A stretch of DNA of 51,551 nt from Candidatus Stackebrandtia faecavium (GCA_019112895.1 DXIM01000049.1:1-51551), one strand, 5' to 3'. Counted from the stretch's first letter, positions 27,277-36,253 are shown. Translations and numbers: made by a program. Notes: generated by a model from the sequence alone, not told the origin.

Positions 27277-28989
27277 GTGATAGCGACAACCTCAATACCG
27301 AAGATCGATTCTCGCTGGCTACGCACTGCCGCCGCCTTCGCCGTCGTGTGCGCCGTAGTCGTGAGCGTGTTGGGTGTCGGCGCGGTTCCTGCCCATGCCG
27401 CGGGCATCATCCGGTTGAAAATCGATCCGTCGAGCGCATCGATTTCCGCAGGAGCCGCGAAAGAGTTCACGGTCACGGTCGAAAACGCGGGCCGGCGCAC
27501 CGCTAAAGGCGTCAATGTGGCGGTCGAGGCGCCCGGCCTCGAAGGCACCGCCGACGTCAAAGCTGAAGGCTGCGACGGGGCCGAAGGCCTCACCGTGAAA
27601 TGCGGGGATGTGGCGAGCAAACAGAAGAAGACTTTCAAAGTCATCGTTACCGCCAAAGCGGACGGCGGCTTGGACGAAGGTGAGAAGGCGACCGGCACGA
27701 TCAAGGCCTCCGTCAGTTCGCCGAACTCGAACTCGACGACCTCGGCGGTCACGATCGTGGGTGTCAAGCAGGTCTCGCCCGGCGTTAAGGGCCAGGTCAA
27801 GGACCTGGACGGTAAGGGCATCCCCGAAGTCAAGGTCACCGTCACCGACTCGGAAGGCAAGAAAGGCAGCGCCACGACCGACGGCAACGGGAACTTCAAC
27901 ATCTCGAAGGAGCTCGCCGTCGGCGACGTGACGTTGAAGTACGAGGTCGATGGTTTCAAGCCGAAGGAAGAAACGAAGACCACGCAAGTGGGCCAACAGC
28001 TCGAGACGAACGTGCGCCTGGATGACGCCGCGAAAGAAGACGGCGGTTCCACGAAGGCGAAACCCTCCGAAGACGACGACGGTGCTCTTCCCACCACCGA
28101 CGACATCGACCCGATGACCTGGGTCTTGATGGCGTTGGGTGCGTTGCTGCTGGTGGGCGGCATCATCGCGATCGTCATGCTCATGCGTCGACGCGATAAG
28201 GACGACGAGAGCGACGAGCCGGCCGAAGACTTCACGCCGTCGATCTATAAACCGAACGCGACTCAAACCGGCGACCTGGGCGTGTACGACGCCGCGCAAC
28301 GTCGGCCCGGCATGGATGCGCAGACGATGCTGCACAATGGCCCGCTGTACGTCGATGACCCTATGGATGGTCCAAGTGCAGAACCGGCCTCGTCCCCCGG
28401 TTTCGGCCCGTCCTATTCCCGAGGTGATAGCGCCGACACGACCGCGCGTCGACCGCAGAGCATGGACGAGTTGCCGCCGACGTCGCGCAGCACACAGCCG
28501 TATTCGTCAGCCGGCGACGGTGACGAATCGGGCCAGACGCAGCGCGGGTATGGCACGTCCGGATTTGGACAGAGCTACAGCGACCAAGCCGCACCCGGCA
28601 ACACCCCCACCGAACGCGCCAGCCAACCCCCACCCAGCAGCACCCCACCACCCGCCTACGGGTCCGAACCCAGCTACGGGGGACGCGGATACGACGCCTC
28701 CAGCTACGGCCAATCCGGCTACGGACGCGGATACGACAGCCCCGGCTACGGCAACCAACCCGACCAGACACAACGCGGCTACGGCACATCCGGATACGGA
28801 CAGAGCTACAGCAGCCAGTCCGACCAGACACAACGCAGCTACGGGCAGAGCTACAGCGACGAACCGGAACCCGGCAGCGGATACGGCGACCAAGGTCAAT
28901 GGTCGAACGAGTACCCGCCTCAGCCTCCACGCCAGTCGCGGCCCCGGCATTACCGCGATGACGACGAGGACCAGCCGCGCTCGTGGTAA
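27277..28989 (+). CDS. Surface-exposed membrane protein with FUS-like Y/G/Q/S cytoplasmic tail
   Basis: This is a 570-residue protein. Sec signal peptide at residues 15-42 (AAAFAVVCAVVVSVLGVGAV, cut near AHA-AG). Residues 45-160 are a beta-rich CARDB/DUF11-like domain. Residues 166-250 are a carboxypeptidase-regulatory-like (SdrD-B-like) domain (V-K-G-Q-V-K-D-L-D-G-K-G-I-P-E-V). An acidic linker precedes a single membrane helix at about 281-303, then a stop-transfer RRRDKDD. The ~265-residue tail is predicted cytoplasmic and is dominated by Y/G/Q/S repeats. The GTG at 27277 has AAGGAG 9 bases upstream; the longer upstream frame is rejected. It sits between the SRP/SCP genes and purF. Function unknown. 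Confidence 0.8.
   Translation: MIATTSIPKIDSRWLRTAAAFAVVCAVVVSVLGVGAVPAHAAGIIRLKIDPSSASISAGAAKEFTVTVENAGRRTAKGVNVAVEAPGLEGTADVKAEGCDGAEGLTVKCGDVASKQKKTFKVIVTAKADGGLDEGEKATGTIKASVSSPNSNSTTSAVTIVGVKQVSPGVKGQVKDLDGKGIPEVKVTVTDSEGKKGSATTDGNGNFNISKELAVGDVTLKYEVDGFKPKEETKTTQVGQQLETNVRLDDAAKEDGGSTKAKPSEDDDGALPTTDDIDPMTWVLMALGALLLVGGIIAIVMLMRRRDKDDESDEPAEDFTPSIYKPNATQTGDLGVYDAAQRRPGMDAQTMLHNGPLYVDDPMDGPSAEPASSPGFGPSYSRGDSADTTARRPQSMDELPPTSRSTQPYSSAGDGDESGQTQRGYGTSGFGQSYSDQAAPGNTPTERASQPPPSSTPPPAYGSEPSYGGRGYDASSYGQSGYGRGYDSPGYGNQPDQTQRGYGTSGYGQSYSSQSDQTQRSYGQSYSDEPEPGSGYGDQGQWSNEYPPQPPRQSRPRHYRDDDEDQPRSW
28531..28866 (+). repeat. Tandem Q-T-Q-R-x-Y-G-T-S-G-Y-G-Q-S-Y-S coding repeats
   Basis: Three copies of a unit beginning Q-T-Q-R and ending G-Q-S-Y-S lie at about 28534-28582, 28764-28812 and 28824-28857, the last shortened. 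Between them is more G-Y-G/S-Y-G-Q sequence. Two of the copies are near identical in DNA, indicating recent duplication within the gene. Confidence 0.8.
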
Positions 28990-29136
28990 TTCAGCCGCAG
29001 CCGTACCTGTCGTACACCGATCCGGCCGCTAGACTTGCCGGTGATGACGGTGCGGGACGCTCCCGGCGTGCCCGAAAGGTCCTCGCGCCATGCCGCTCTC
29101 CCGGCGGTAACTGAATCTCAGCGACAAGGAGCATCC

Positions 29137-30666
29137 GTGGCGTACGGTGACGGGCGGCTCAACCACGACCTCGACACCACCGACTCCGCCCCGCAGGACG
29201 CCTGCGGTGTGTTCGGTGTGTGGGCTCCCAACGACGACATCTCGAAACTGCTGTATTTCGGCCTGTATGCGCTGCAGCATCGCGGTCAGGAAGCCGCCGG
29301 CATGGCGGTGTCGGACGGCGGAAGCACCACTGTATACAAGGATCTCGGGCTGGTCGCTCAGGTCTTCGACGAATCGACCCTGGCCCCGTTGACGGGTCAC
29401 CTGGGGATCGGGCACACGCGCTACTCCACCACTGGCGCGCCGACGTGGGAAAACGCACAGCCGACCCTTCAGGCGACGTCGACTGGCACCACGATCGCGC
29501 TTGCGCACAACGGCAACCTCACGAACACGAACGCGTTGAGCGCCCAATGCCGCAAGCTCGGCGTCGATTCGACTGCGACTTCGGACACATCGCTGGTCAC
29601 AGCACTGCTTTCGTCTTACCCGGACGAGTCCGTGGAATCGGCTGCGCTTCAGGTGTTGCCGCAGTTGGAGGGGGCTTTCAGCTTCGTCTTTATGGACGAC
29701 AACACCTTGTATGCGGCGCGAGACGCTCACGGGGTGCGGCCTCTGGTGCTGGGCAGGCTTGACAGGGGCTGGGTCGTGTCCAGCGAGACGGCCGCTTTGG
29801 ACACCATCGGCGCTTCCGTTGTGCGGGAAGTGGAGCCGGGCGAGCTGCTCGCGATCGACGAGCATGGCCTACGGTCGGCGCGTTTCGCCAATCAAAGCCC
29901 CAAGAACTGCATCTTCGAATACGTCTATCTCGCGCGGCCGGATTCTGTCCTTTCGGGACGTACCGTGCATTCGGCCCGGGTCGAGATTGGTCGGCGCCTG
30001 GCCCAGGAACACCCGGCAGAAGCCGACATGGTGATCCCGGTTCCCGAATCCGGCGTGCCCGCCGCGATCGGTTACGCGCAGGAATCGGGGATCGGTTTCG
30101 GGCTCGGCTTCACAAAGAACTCCTATGTGGGCCGCACTTTCATTCAGCCTTCTCAGACCCTGCGTCAGCTCGGTATCCAGCTGAAACTGAACCCGCTGCG
30201 GGAGCAGGTCCGCGGTAAACGACTCGTCGTGGTCGACGACTCGATCGTGCGCGGCAACACGCAACGCGCCCTGGTGCGCATGCTGCGCGAAGCCGGCGCC
30301 GTCGAGATCCACGTGCGTATCTCGTCGCCGCCCACCAAATGGCCGTGCTTCTACGGCATCGACTTCGCCACAAAGGCGGAACTCATCGCCGACAACCTCG
30401 ATCTCGACGGCATCCGCCGGACCATCGGTGCTGACTCGTTGGGTTACGTATCCCTCGACGGGTTGGTGCAGGCCACCGAGCAGCCCCGCAGTCGCCTATG
30501 CATGGCCTGCTTCGACGGCGACTACCCGATCACATTGCCACCCAACGACGTGATCGGTAAGCACCTTTTGGAAGGGCTTGACCGGCGCGCAGACGTCGGT
30601 GTGGCCGAAACCGCACCTGATAATAAGGAAGAGACCCTACGTGGACGAGCTCAGCGGAGAACGTAA
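29137..30666 (+). CDS. purF: Amidophosphoribosyltransferase
   Basis: This 509-residue enzyme transfers glutamine nitrogen to phosphoribosyl pyrophosphate, the first step of purine synthesis. The glutaminase cysteine is in D-A-C-G-V-F-G (Cys23), so a short propeptide would be removed. It has H-R-G-Q-E-A-A-G, G-H-T-R-Y-S-T-T-G, and the PRPP motif V-V-V-D-D-S-I-V-R-G-N-T near residues 365-378. GTG start at 29137 with AGGAG 7 bases upstream; the ORF extends further upstream but without a site. The 3' end overlaps purM by 26 bases, so the two are co-translated. Confidence 0.96.
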   Translation: MAYGDGRLNHDLDTTDSAPQDACGVFGVWAPNDDISKLLYFGLYALQHRGQEAAGMAVSDGGSTTVYKDLGLVAQVFDESTLAPLTGHLGIGHTRYSTTGAPTWENAQPTLQATSTGTTIALAHNGNLTNTNALSAQCRKLGVDSTATSDTSLVTALLSSYPDESVESAALQVLPQLEGAFSFVFMDDNTLYAARDAHGVRPLVLGRLDRGWVVSSETAALDTIGASVVREVEPGELLAIDEHGLRSARFANQSPKNCIFEYVYLARPDSVLSGRTVHSARVEIGRRLAQEHPAEADMVIPVPESGVPAAIGYAQESGIGFGLGFTKNSYVGRTFIQPSQTLRQLGIQLKLNPLREQVRGKRLVVVDDSIVRGNTQRALVRMLREAGAVEIHVRISSPPTKWPCFYGIDFATKAELIADNLDLDGIRRTIGADSLGYVSLDGLVQATEQPRSRLCMACFDGDYPITLPPNDVIGKHLLEGLDRRADVGVAETAPDNKEETLRGRAQRRT

Positions 30667-31756
30667 AGTCACGCCCTGGCGTTCCGGTTCCTCCTACCGC
30701 GAGGCCGGGGTGGATATCGAAGCCGGCGACCAGGCTGTCGAGGCACTCAAAACGAAAGTGCGCAAAGCTACCCGGCCCGAAGTGGTCGGCGGTATCGGCG
30801 GCTTCGCCGGGCTGTTCGCGCTCGACACGGCGAAATACAAGCAGCCGCTTCTGGCTTCGTCCACCGACGGGGTGGGCACGAAACTCGTGATAGCTCAACA
30901 ACTCGACATTCACGACACCGTCGGCATCGACCTGGTCGCTATGGTCGTCGACGACCTCGTGGTGTGCGGCGCGGAACCGCTGTTCCTGCTGGACTACATC
31001 GCGTGTGGCCAGGTCATCCCGGAACGTATCGCCGACATCGGGGCCGGCATTAGCGACGGTTGCCGCTATGCCGGTTGCGCGCTCATCGGCGGCGAGATTG
31101 CCGAACATCCCGGGGTCATGGGCACCAACGATTACGACATCAGCGCTACCGGCGTCGGCGTCGTCGAATCGGATGACCAGCTTGGGCCGCATAAGGTCGC
31201 CGAGGGCGACGTCATCATCGGCATGGCATCGTCCGGGCTGCATTCGAACGGTTATTCGCTGGTCCGTCACGTGCTTTTGGGCGCGCAGCACATGCCGCTG
31301 GACACTGTCGTACCGGAGTTCGGTCGCCAACGCACGCTCGGCGAGGAACTGTTGACGCCCACGAAGATCTACGCCGAGGACTGCCTCGCGATCGTGGCCG
31401 AATGCGACGTCCACGCGTTCGCGCACATCACGGGCGGCGGGGTGCCCGGCAACATTGTTCGTATATTGCCAAACCACCTGGATGCGGTCGTGGACCGCGC
31501 CAGCTGGCAGCCGCAGCCGATATACGAGCTGCTGTCGCGCACGGGCCAGATCGATTCGGCGGAGATGGAACGCACATTCAACATGGGCATGGGCATGGCC
31601 GCCATCGTGCCGAGCGACCAGGTCGACCGCACGCGCGCGTTGCTGACGGCTCGCGACGTCGAATCGTGGGTGGCTGGCGAGATCGTGTCGGGCCGCGGCG
31701 AGGTTCGCATGGACGGTAAGTACCGCGGCTTAGCGGTGCGCGGTGTGCGCTACTGA
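30641..31756 (+). CDS. purM: Phosphoribosylformylglycinamidine cyclo-ligase
   Basis: This 371-residue AIR synthetase closes the imidazole ring in purine synthesis. It has the A-S-S-T-D-G-V-G-T-K motif, D-L-V-A-M-V-V-D-D-L-V-V, G-G-E-I-A-E-H-P-G-V, S-S-G-L-H-S-N-G-Y-S-L and the H-I-T-G-G-G-V-P-G-N segment. GTG start at 30641 with AAGGAAGAG upstream, 26 bases inside the purF 3' end. The stop codon is part of the palindromic terminator shared with the converging gene. Confidence 0.96.
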   Translation: MDELSGERKVTPWRSGSSYREAGVDIEAGDQAVEALKTKVRKATRPEVVGGIGGFAGLFALDTAKYKQPLLASSTDGVGTKLVIAQQLDIHDTVGIDLVAMVVDDLVVCGAEPLFLLDYIACGQVIPERIADIGAGISDGCRYAGCALIGGEIAEHPGVMGTNDYDISATGVGVVESDDQLGPHKVAEGDVIIGMASSGLHSNGYSLVRHVLLGAQHMPLDTVVPEFGRQRTLGEELLTPTKIYAEDCLAIVAECDVHAFAHITGGGVPGNIVRILPNHLDAVVDRASWQPQPIYELLSRTGQIDSAEMERTFNMGMGMAAIVPSDQVDRTRALLTARDVESWVAGEIVSGRGEVRMDGKYRGLAVRGVRY

Positions 31757-31775
31757 CCCGCGTACGCGGGTCAGT
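31752..31775. terminator. Perfect palindrome built from two convergent stop codons
   Basis: A 24-base perfect palindrome (arms ACTGACCCGCGT / ACGCGGGTCAGT) starts just before the purM stop. TGA at 31754-31756 ends purM, and its mirror copy TCA at 31771-31773 is the TGA of the reverse gene. A single element therefore provides the ends of both messages and probably terminates both. Confidence 0.75.
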
Positions 31776-32700
31776 TCACTTCTCCTGCTTCGACCCAGCC
31801 GCAACGGATCGAGCCGTCGGCGCTGGTCAGGCGCGCCAGATTCCAATCTTTCGGCGCGAGCTCCTTATCGATCGCGACGATCTCGGCGAACGGTTCGTCG
31901 CCGGGACGGATCCGTGGCGACTGTGCGTCCGCGGTGACGTAGACGGGCGCGTCGCTGCCTACCGTGCCGATCTTCTGGTCGGCGTCGAACACCACGCACG
32001 GGTCGACGGCGCCGAAGTTCGGTCTGACCTGGACCACGTATCCGTCATGCATGGCGAACGAGACGCGCCCGCCCTCGCTCTCGTTGTCCGGCGGAGGGCC
32101 GAACGACTTCATCGACAGGACGAATTCGTTACCGGACGCGGCAAGGTCGGAGACGGTGCCCTCGTAGCCAGCCGTGACCGGCTGCACCACTTGTTTCGCG
32201 GTGGTGCCGGTCCATTCCCAGATGAACGCGATCCGTATCGGCGTGCCGGCCGCGGGCGTCCACTGGTAGATCGCCGCGGCATCGAGGTCGCCGTCCTCGT
32301 CGGCGTCGGCGAACACCGGCCCCTCGGCCATTGTGGTGCCCACGCCGAGTTCTTCGTCGTAGCCGGGCAGCGTGTACCGGCCGTCTTCGAGGGTCTGTTT
32401 CACACCGAAGCTGTTATCGACGGTCACGTTCTTGAAGTCGAACTGTTTGATCTCGTCGCTGGTTTCCGTAGCGGCTTGGTCGGTGTCGTCGCTTTGGCCA
32501 GCAACGGCCCCGTCGCCGCCGAGGAATTTGACGCCGAAGACAACGCCGACCGTCACGACAATGGCCGCGGCGCCGGCCGCAACAACGGTCGCGGCTCGCC
32601 CGCCGCGCCGCGGTGTCGGTGTGGCGTCACCGTCGTCCGCTCCGCCCGGGGTCGCTGACGGTGAGATGTTCGCCGTTTCCGGGCTCGGCTCGTTCGACAT
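31771..32700 (-). CDS. Membrane-anchored protein with calcium-loop-like segment
   Basis: This is a 309-residue protein. A charged cytoplasmic N-terminus with RRGGR precedes one membrane helix at about residues 36-61 (ATVVAAGAAAIVVTVGVVFG). The outer part contains A-D-A-D-E-D-G-D-L-D, resembling EF-hand-like/FG-GAP calcium loops, then a beta-rich region with W-T-P-A-A-G and a final SH3-like segment (V-Y-V-T-A-D-A-Q-S to G-W-V-E-A-G). Two cysteines are near the end. I do not recognise a named family. It converges on purM at the palindrome. Confidence 0.7.
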   Translation of the reverse strand: MSNEPSPETANISPSATPGGADDGDATPTPRRGGRAATVVAAGAAAIVVTVGVVFGVKFLGGDGAVAGQSDDTDQAATETSDEIKQFDFKNVTVDNSFGVKQTLEDGRYTLPGYDEELGVGTTMAEGPVFADADEDGDLDAAAIYQWTPAAGTPIRIAFIWEWTGTTAKQVVQPVTAGYEGTVSDLAASGNEFVLSMKSFGPPPDNESEGGRVSFAMHDGYVVQVRPNFGAVDPCVVFDADQKIGTVGSDAPVYVTADAQSPRIRPGDEPFAEIVAIDKELAPKDWNLARLTSADGSIRCGWVEAGEVN

Positions 32701-32802
32701 AGCGGCACTGTAGTCGACGTAATCGATCTAAACCGGCGCAACCTTGGATCTGTCATGTGCGGGTTCGCGACCGTGACGAGCCCATGTTGCGCCGTGTTCG
32801 CC

Positions 32803-33513
32803 CTAGCTGTCGGTGACGGTCGCGAGCGCGAGCTCGACCATGTCGCCGAACGACACTTCCCGTTCCTTGCTTGGCATCGCGGCACCGGTGATGAGGTTGT
32901 CGCTAATGGTCACGAGCGTGAGCGCACGTGCGCCGAACTTCGCGGCGAGAGTGTAAAGCGCGGCGGCTTCCATCTCGATGGCGAGCACGCCGTATTCGGC
33001 GAGTTTCTCGTGCAGTGCGGCGTCGTCGCTGTAGAACGTGTCGGCCGAAAGCAAGTTACCGACATGCAGCTTCTTGTTCTGTTCCCCAGCGGCTTTCGCT
33101 GCGGACTGCAACAGTTCGAAGCTCGCGACCGGCGCGTAATCGATGTTGCCGCCGAAACGGACACGGTTCATCGCGGAGTCACTCGAGGCGCCGATGCCGG
33201 CGACGACGTCTCGCAGCTCCAAATCGGTGGTGATCGAACCCGCGCTGCCGATCCGAACGATCGTCTTGACGCCGTACTCGGCCAACATTTCGTGGATATA
33301 AATGGACGCGGAAGGCATGCCCATGCCGGATCCCTGCACCGAAATGCGCTGCCCCTCGAACATGCCGGTGTAGCCGTACATGTTCCGCACATCCGAATAA
33401 CATTTGGCGTCGTCGAGATAGGTCTCGGCGATCCATTTCGCCCGCAACGGGTCACCGGGCATGAGTACGGTTTCTGCGATATCGCCGGGAGCGGCTGAAA
33501 TATGTGCTGTCAC
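32803..33513 (-). CDS. deoD: Purine nucleoside phosphorylase, DeoD type
   Basis: This is a 236-residue enzyme of the hexameric nucleoside phosphorylase family, which splits purine nucleosides with phosphate. It has the start T-A-H-I-S-A-A-P-G-D-I-A-E-x-V-L-M-P-G-D-P-L-R-A-K, the G-M-G-M-P-S segment, R-I-G-S-A-G-S-I, and the A-I-E-M-E-A-A-A-L-Y region. The GTG at 33513 aligns with E. coli DeoD and gives normal length; an ATG at 33525 is possible and no SD helps to choose. Salvage counterpart of the purine genes to its left. Confidence 0.93.
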   Translation of the reverse strand: MTAHISAAPGDIAETVLMPGDPLRAKWIAETYLDDAKCYSDVRNMYGYTGMFEGQRISVQGSGMGMPSASIYIHEMLAEYGVKTIVRIGSAGSITTDLELRDVVAGIGASSDSAMNRVRFGGNIDYAPVASFELLQSAAKAAGEQNKKLHVGNLLSADTFYSDDAALHEKLAEYGVLAIEMEAAALYTLAAKFGARALTLVTISDNLITGAAMPSKEREVSFGDMVELALATVTDS

Positions 33514-33585
33514 GGCGCAGATCATCGCACGGCCCCACAACGACAACACCGGCATGCCCGCCTGTGAGTGGCGACACTAACGGTG

Positions 33586-33876
33586 TTATTGCCCCTGCGA
33601 CGGTTCGGGCGAGTCTTCGAGTTCGTAATCGGAAGGGTCGTAGTCGTCGACACGGCCGTCCGAATCCTCGCCCGACTCTTCGTTATCGGGCGTCGGGGTC
33701 TCCTGGCTGTTGCCCGGATTGCTATCGATCGTGCTCTGGTTGAACGGCAGCAGCGGCATCAAAGCAGGGAACGCGAAAAACCACAGCAACGCAAAAGTCG
33801 ATCCGATGAGGACAATGGAGCCGCCGATTTTCCCGGGGAGGCCGAACGGCAGCTTCCGCCATATCCATGCGTACAT
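33586..33876 (-). CDS. Small membrane protein of the sortase E locus
   Basis: This is a 96-residue protein. It has a basic N-terminus, two short hydrophobic segments (residues 17-30 and 33-43) or one bent helix, and a strongly acidic D/E/P/S-rich tail. The start codon lies 2 bases after the sortase stop, so it is the last gene of the DUF881-sortase operon. Similar tiny membrane proteins follow class E sortases in many actinobacteria; function unknown. Confidence 0.75.
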   Translation of the reverse strand: MYAWIWRKLPFGLPGKIGGSIVLIGSTFALLWFFAFPALMPLLPFNQSTIDSNPGNSQETPTPDNEESGEDSDGRVDDYDPSDYELEDSPEPSQGQ

Positions 33877-33878
33877 AG

Positions 33879-34886
33879 TTACCCTTTAGCTTCCGGCGGC
33901 AGCTCGTCTCCGCGCTTGACGGAGTCGACCAGCTTGCCCCACACGACATAACGTTCGTAGTTGTCCCACCAGGGGTGACACGTCGTCATCGTGAGCCAGC
34001 GATCGTCCTCTCCCGCCTCGACACCCGGCTCGTTAGGGACGGGCGCGACAACGTCGACGTCGGTTGGCTGCACGATTTCGTGCTTGTGAATCTCGTAGAT
34101 GTAAAACTTCGTCATTGTTTCCACGACGATCTCATCGCCCGACTCGAGCACGTCGATATGACGGAAAATCGCCGGCACGTTATGGCCCGCCATCGCGAAG
34201 TTCCCGATGTCGCCCGGCATCGCGTTGTCTTCGTAATGCCCCGGGGCGGTCTCGATATCGGACAGTTTCGTGCCTTCGACGATCGTCCAAGGTTCGGGCC
34301 GGATCTGCGGCATGTACAGCCGCGCCAACGCGTTGCCCGGCACCGGATCCAGCGTCGGGTCCTTCTTCTCGTCGCCGCTGTCCCACGAGCTGATCAGCGC
34401 GTCCTCGGTTTCGGCTTGAGCCGTGTTGATGTCGGCATTATTGCCCCAGATGACATACGCCGAGAACGCCAAAACGAGCACGCCGATGGTCGCCAACATT
34501 TCGGAGCACACACGCACCACGCTGCTGGCTTTCTTGCCGCCGACTGGGGTGTCGTCGCGATGCCGTCGGATACCCCGCTTGCGCCGCAGCTGCGAGACCT
34601 CCTCGGGCTCGCTGGGCTTTTCGGTCCGTTTCGGGATCCGCGGCAGCAGCGTCGTCTCGTCCGGGCCCGGTATGAGCTGCAACGGGTCCGACGGGTCGGT
34701 CTCTTCAACCGGTTTTTTGCGCGGCTGCGGGATCGGCGGCCTCGCCCGGCCCCGGGCACGTCCACGCCCCGACACGGACGGTTGCCCTGAGGAACCGGGC
34801 CAGGGTTCGCGCACTGTCTGCGACTGAGAGTCATGGATGTAAGGATCGATATCGCCGTATTCGTCGGGGGAAGACGAACGAGACAT
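33879..34886 (-). CDS. srtE: Class E sortase
   Basis: This 335-residue transpeptidase attaches surface proteins to the cell wall. The long, basic and proline-rich cytoplasmic N-terminus (residues 1-120) is followed by a membrane helix (about 132-150). The catalytic domain has a histidine in F-A-M-A-G-H-N, the cysteine motif L-T-M-T-T-C-H-P and arginine in Y-E-R-Y-V-V-W-G. ATG at 34886 has GGAGG 7 bases upstream and shares one base with the DUF881 stop (TGATG). Class E sortases usually recognise LAxTG-type signals; none was seen among the proteins in this window. Confidence 0.92.
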   Translation of the reverse strand: MSRSSSPDEYGDIDPYIHDSQSQTVREPWPGSSGQPSVSGRGRARGRARPPIPQPRKKPVEETDPSDPLQLIPGPDETTLLPRIPKRTEKPSEPEEVSQLRRKRGIRRHRDDTPVGGKKASSVVRVCSEMLATIGVLVLAFSAYVIWGNNADINTAQAETEDALISSWDSGDEKKDPTLDPVPGNALARLYMPQIRPEPWTIVEGTKLSDIETAPGHYEDNAMPGDIGNFAMAGHNVPAIFRHIDVLESGDEIVVETMTKFYIYEIHKHEIVQPTDVDVVAPVPNEPGVEAGEDDRWLTMTTCHPWWDNYERYVVWGKLVDSVKRGDELPPEAKG

Positions 34887-35701
34887 CACGGCACCTCCGC
34901 GTCGTGCATGTCAATGGGACCGTCGTAGGCGGGCATTTCAACGTCTTGCAGTTTTTCGGTCTCGTAACCGAGGCCGTAGTCTTCGGCGGCGCTTTGGAAA
35001 GCCAGCACGCCAGGGCTTGCGTCAAGTGAGGTCGACATCGTCTCGACGTCACCGATCGCCGTGATCACGAATGGCGGCGAATAGACCTGGCCATGCAGCA
35101 GCAGGGTGTTTCCGACACACCTTACGGCGCTGGTGGACACGACGCGCACCCCCATGATCGTGACCGCTTCGGCCCCGCCGGACCACAGGGCGTTGACGAC
35201 CGCCTGCACGTCCTGTTGATGCACCACGACATCTTCGATTTTGGCTCCCGCGGGAAGCTGGCTGGCGCTGTGCGGCGCGTCGTCGAGGCTCACGCTCACC
35301 GCGGGCCCGTGCACGGCGGTGAGACCCGCGGCCTGCTTATTGTCGTCGCCGCGTTCCTGTTGGCGCTCGATCGGGTTGTTGCCGCTGCCGAGGTCTTCGG
35401 TCAGACCGTCAACTTCGTCGCGCAACTGCTGGGACTCGGCCTCCAGCTCGCGCACGTCCTCGTTGCGTTCCGGTATGACGCTGCGCAGTTCGACGTCTTG
35501 TTCGGCACGCAGACTGGTGCCGCCGGCTTCGATCGCGCTGGTGCTGAACAGCATCCCGGCCCCGAAAAGCACGAGGAACCCGATCACGGACCAGCGGCCC
35601 CGCGGCCGACGATTGGGGCGACGCACGAACCGTTTGACATGCCGGGCGAACCCCCGCCACGACTGGTCAGACTGCGACGCGTCGTCGGTGTATTCGCTCA
35701 C
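34886..35701 (-). CDS. DUF881 family membrane protein
   Basis: This is a 271-residue protein. A basic N-terminus precedes one membrane helix (about residues 37-55), a coiled-coil region (ERNEDVRELEAESQQLRDEV) and the DUF881 domain with G-P-A-V-S-V-S-L-D-D-A, V-V-H-Q-Q-D-V-Q-A-V-V-N-A-L-W-S-G-G-A-E-A-V and A-I-G-D-V-E-T-M. These proteins are found next to crgA and sortase near the cell-division genes in actinobacteria and may act at the cell wall. GTG start at 35701 with AAGGG 7 bases upstream. Confidence 0.92.
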   Translation of the reverse strand: MSEYTDDASQSDQSWRGFARHVKRFVRRPNRRPRGRWSVIGFLVLFGAGMLFSTSAIEAGGTSLRAEQDVELRSVIPERNEDVRELEAESQQLRDEVDGLTEDLGSGNNPIERQQERGDDNKQAAGLTAVHGPAVSVSLDDAPHSASQLPAGAKIEDVVVHQQDVQAVVNALWSGGAEAVTIMGVRVVSTSAVRCVGNTLLLHGQVYSPPFVITAIGDVETMSTSLDASPGVLAFQSAAEDYGLGYETEKLQDVEMPAYDGPIDMHDAEVP

Positions 35702-35909
35702 CGTCTGCCCTTTCGTCTTGAGCGTGTGGCGGTACCACGTGCGTTAGGTCATTGGCCGGGCGGGTAGTGTGCCTCTTGCGTCACACGCCCCAGACAAGAC
35801 TAACCGCAGGAACGGCTCAGGCGTAACGGCCGATGTCGGCGGTCTGTTTCAGAGCAGATCATGCCGGTAGGCTGTGTTATCTAGTCGTCCCGCAACAGGA
35901 GTTTTACCC

Positions 35910-36173
35910 ATGCCGAAGTCGCGCGTTCGGAAAAAGAAGGTCTATACGGCTCCCCCCGAGCTGCGCCCACAATCCAAGCGGGCAGAAAACCAGCCGAGCC
36001 CTACTTGGGTTCCGGTCACGGCGGTTGTCCTGATCGTGGTCGGCATCGGCTGGCTGGTGTCCTTTTACTTGACCCAGGGCGCGTTCCCGGTGGAGTCGTG
36101 GGAGTACTGGAACCTGGCGGTGGGCTTTGCGGCCCTCGTCGCGAGCTTGTTGGTGCTGTCTCGCTGGCGTTAG
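35910..36173 (+). CDS. crgA: Cell division protein CrgA
   Basis: This 87-residue protein of the CrgA family is a small membrane protein at the septum that interacts with FtsZ/FtsQ/FtsI in actinobacteria. It starts M-P-K-S-R-V-R-K-K-K and has two membrane helices (WVPVTAVVLIVVGIGWLVSF and the C-terminal WNLAVGFAALVASLLVL). ATG at 35910 with AGGAG 8 bases upstream; the 12-codon longer reading lacks one. Divergent from the DUF881-sortase operon, a common arrangement. Confidence 0.95.
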   Translation: MPKSRVRKKKVYTAPPELRPQSKRAENQPSPTWVPVTAVVLIVVGIGWLVSFYLTQGAFPVESWEYWNLAVGFAALVASLLVLSRWR

Positions 36174-36194
36174 CCACGGTTCCTCATAGACAAA

Positions 36195-36233
36195 AACGAT
36201 CCCCCGTCGTCAACACTTCGACGGGGGATCGTT
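36195..36233. terminator. Strong bidirectional terminator after crgA
   Basis: A perfect 15-bp stem AACGATCCCCCGTCG (36195-36209) with its complement at 36219-36233 and a 9-base loop. A-rich on the left (ACAAAAACG) and T on the right, so it can end transcripts from both crgA and the reverse thiolase gene. Confidence 0.9.
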
Positions 36234-36253
36234 CATACTCAAACCGACGAAAG

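Noticed and set aside
26582..27280. Forward frame overlapping the SRP RNA and the sterol-carrier-like gene
   Set aside because: It runs through the SRP RNA and its translation does not resemble a protein; the reverse features are better supported.
28531..28866. Repeated DNA that could suggest a CRISPR array
   Set aside because: The repeats are coding, in frame, of varied spacing, and lie inside a protein gene.
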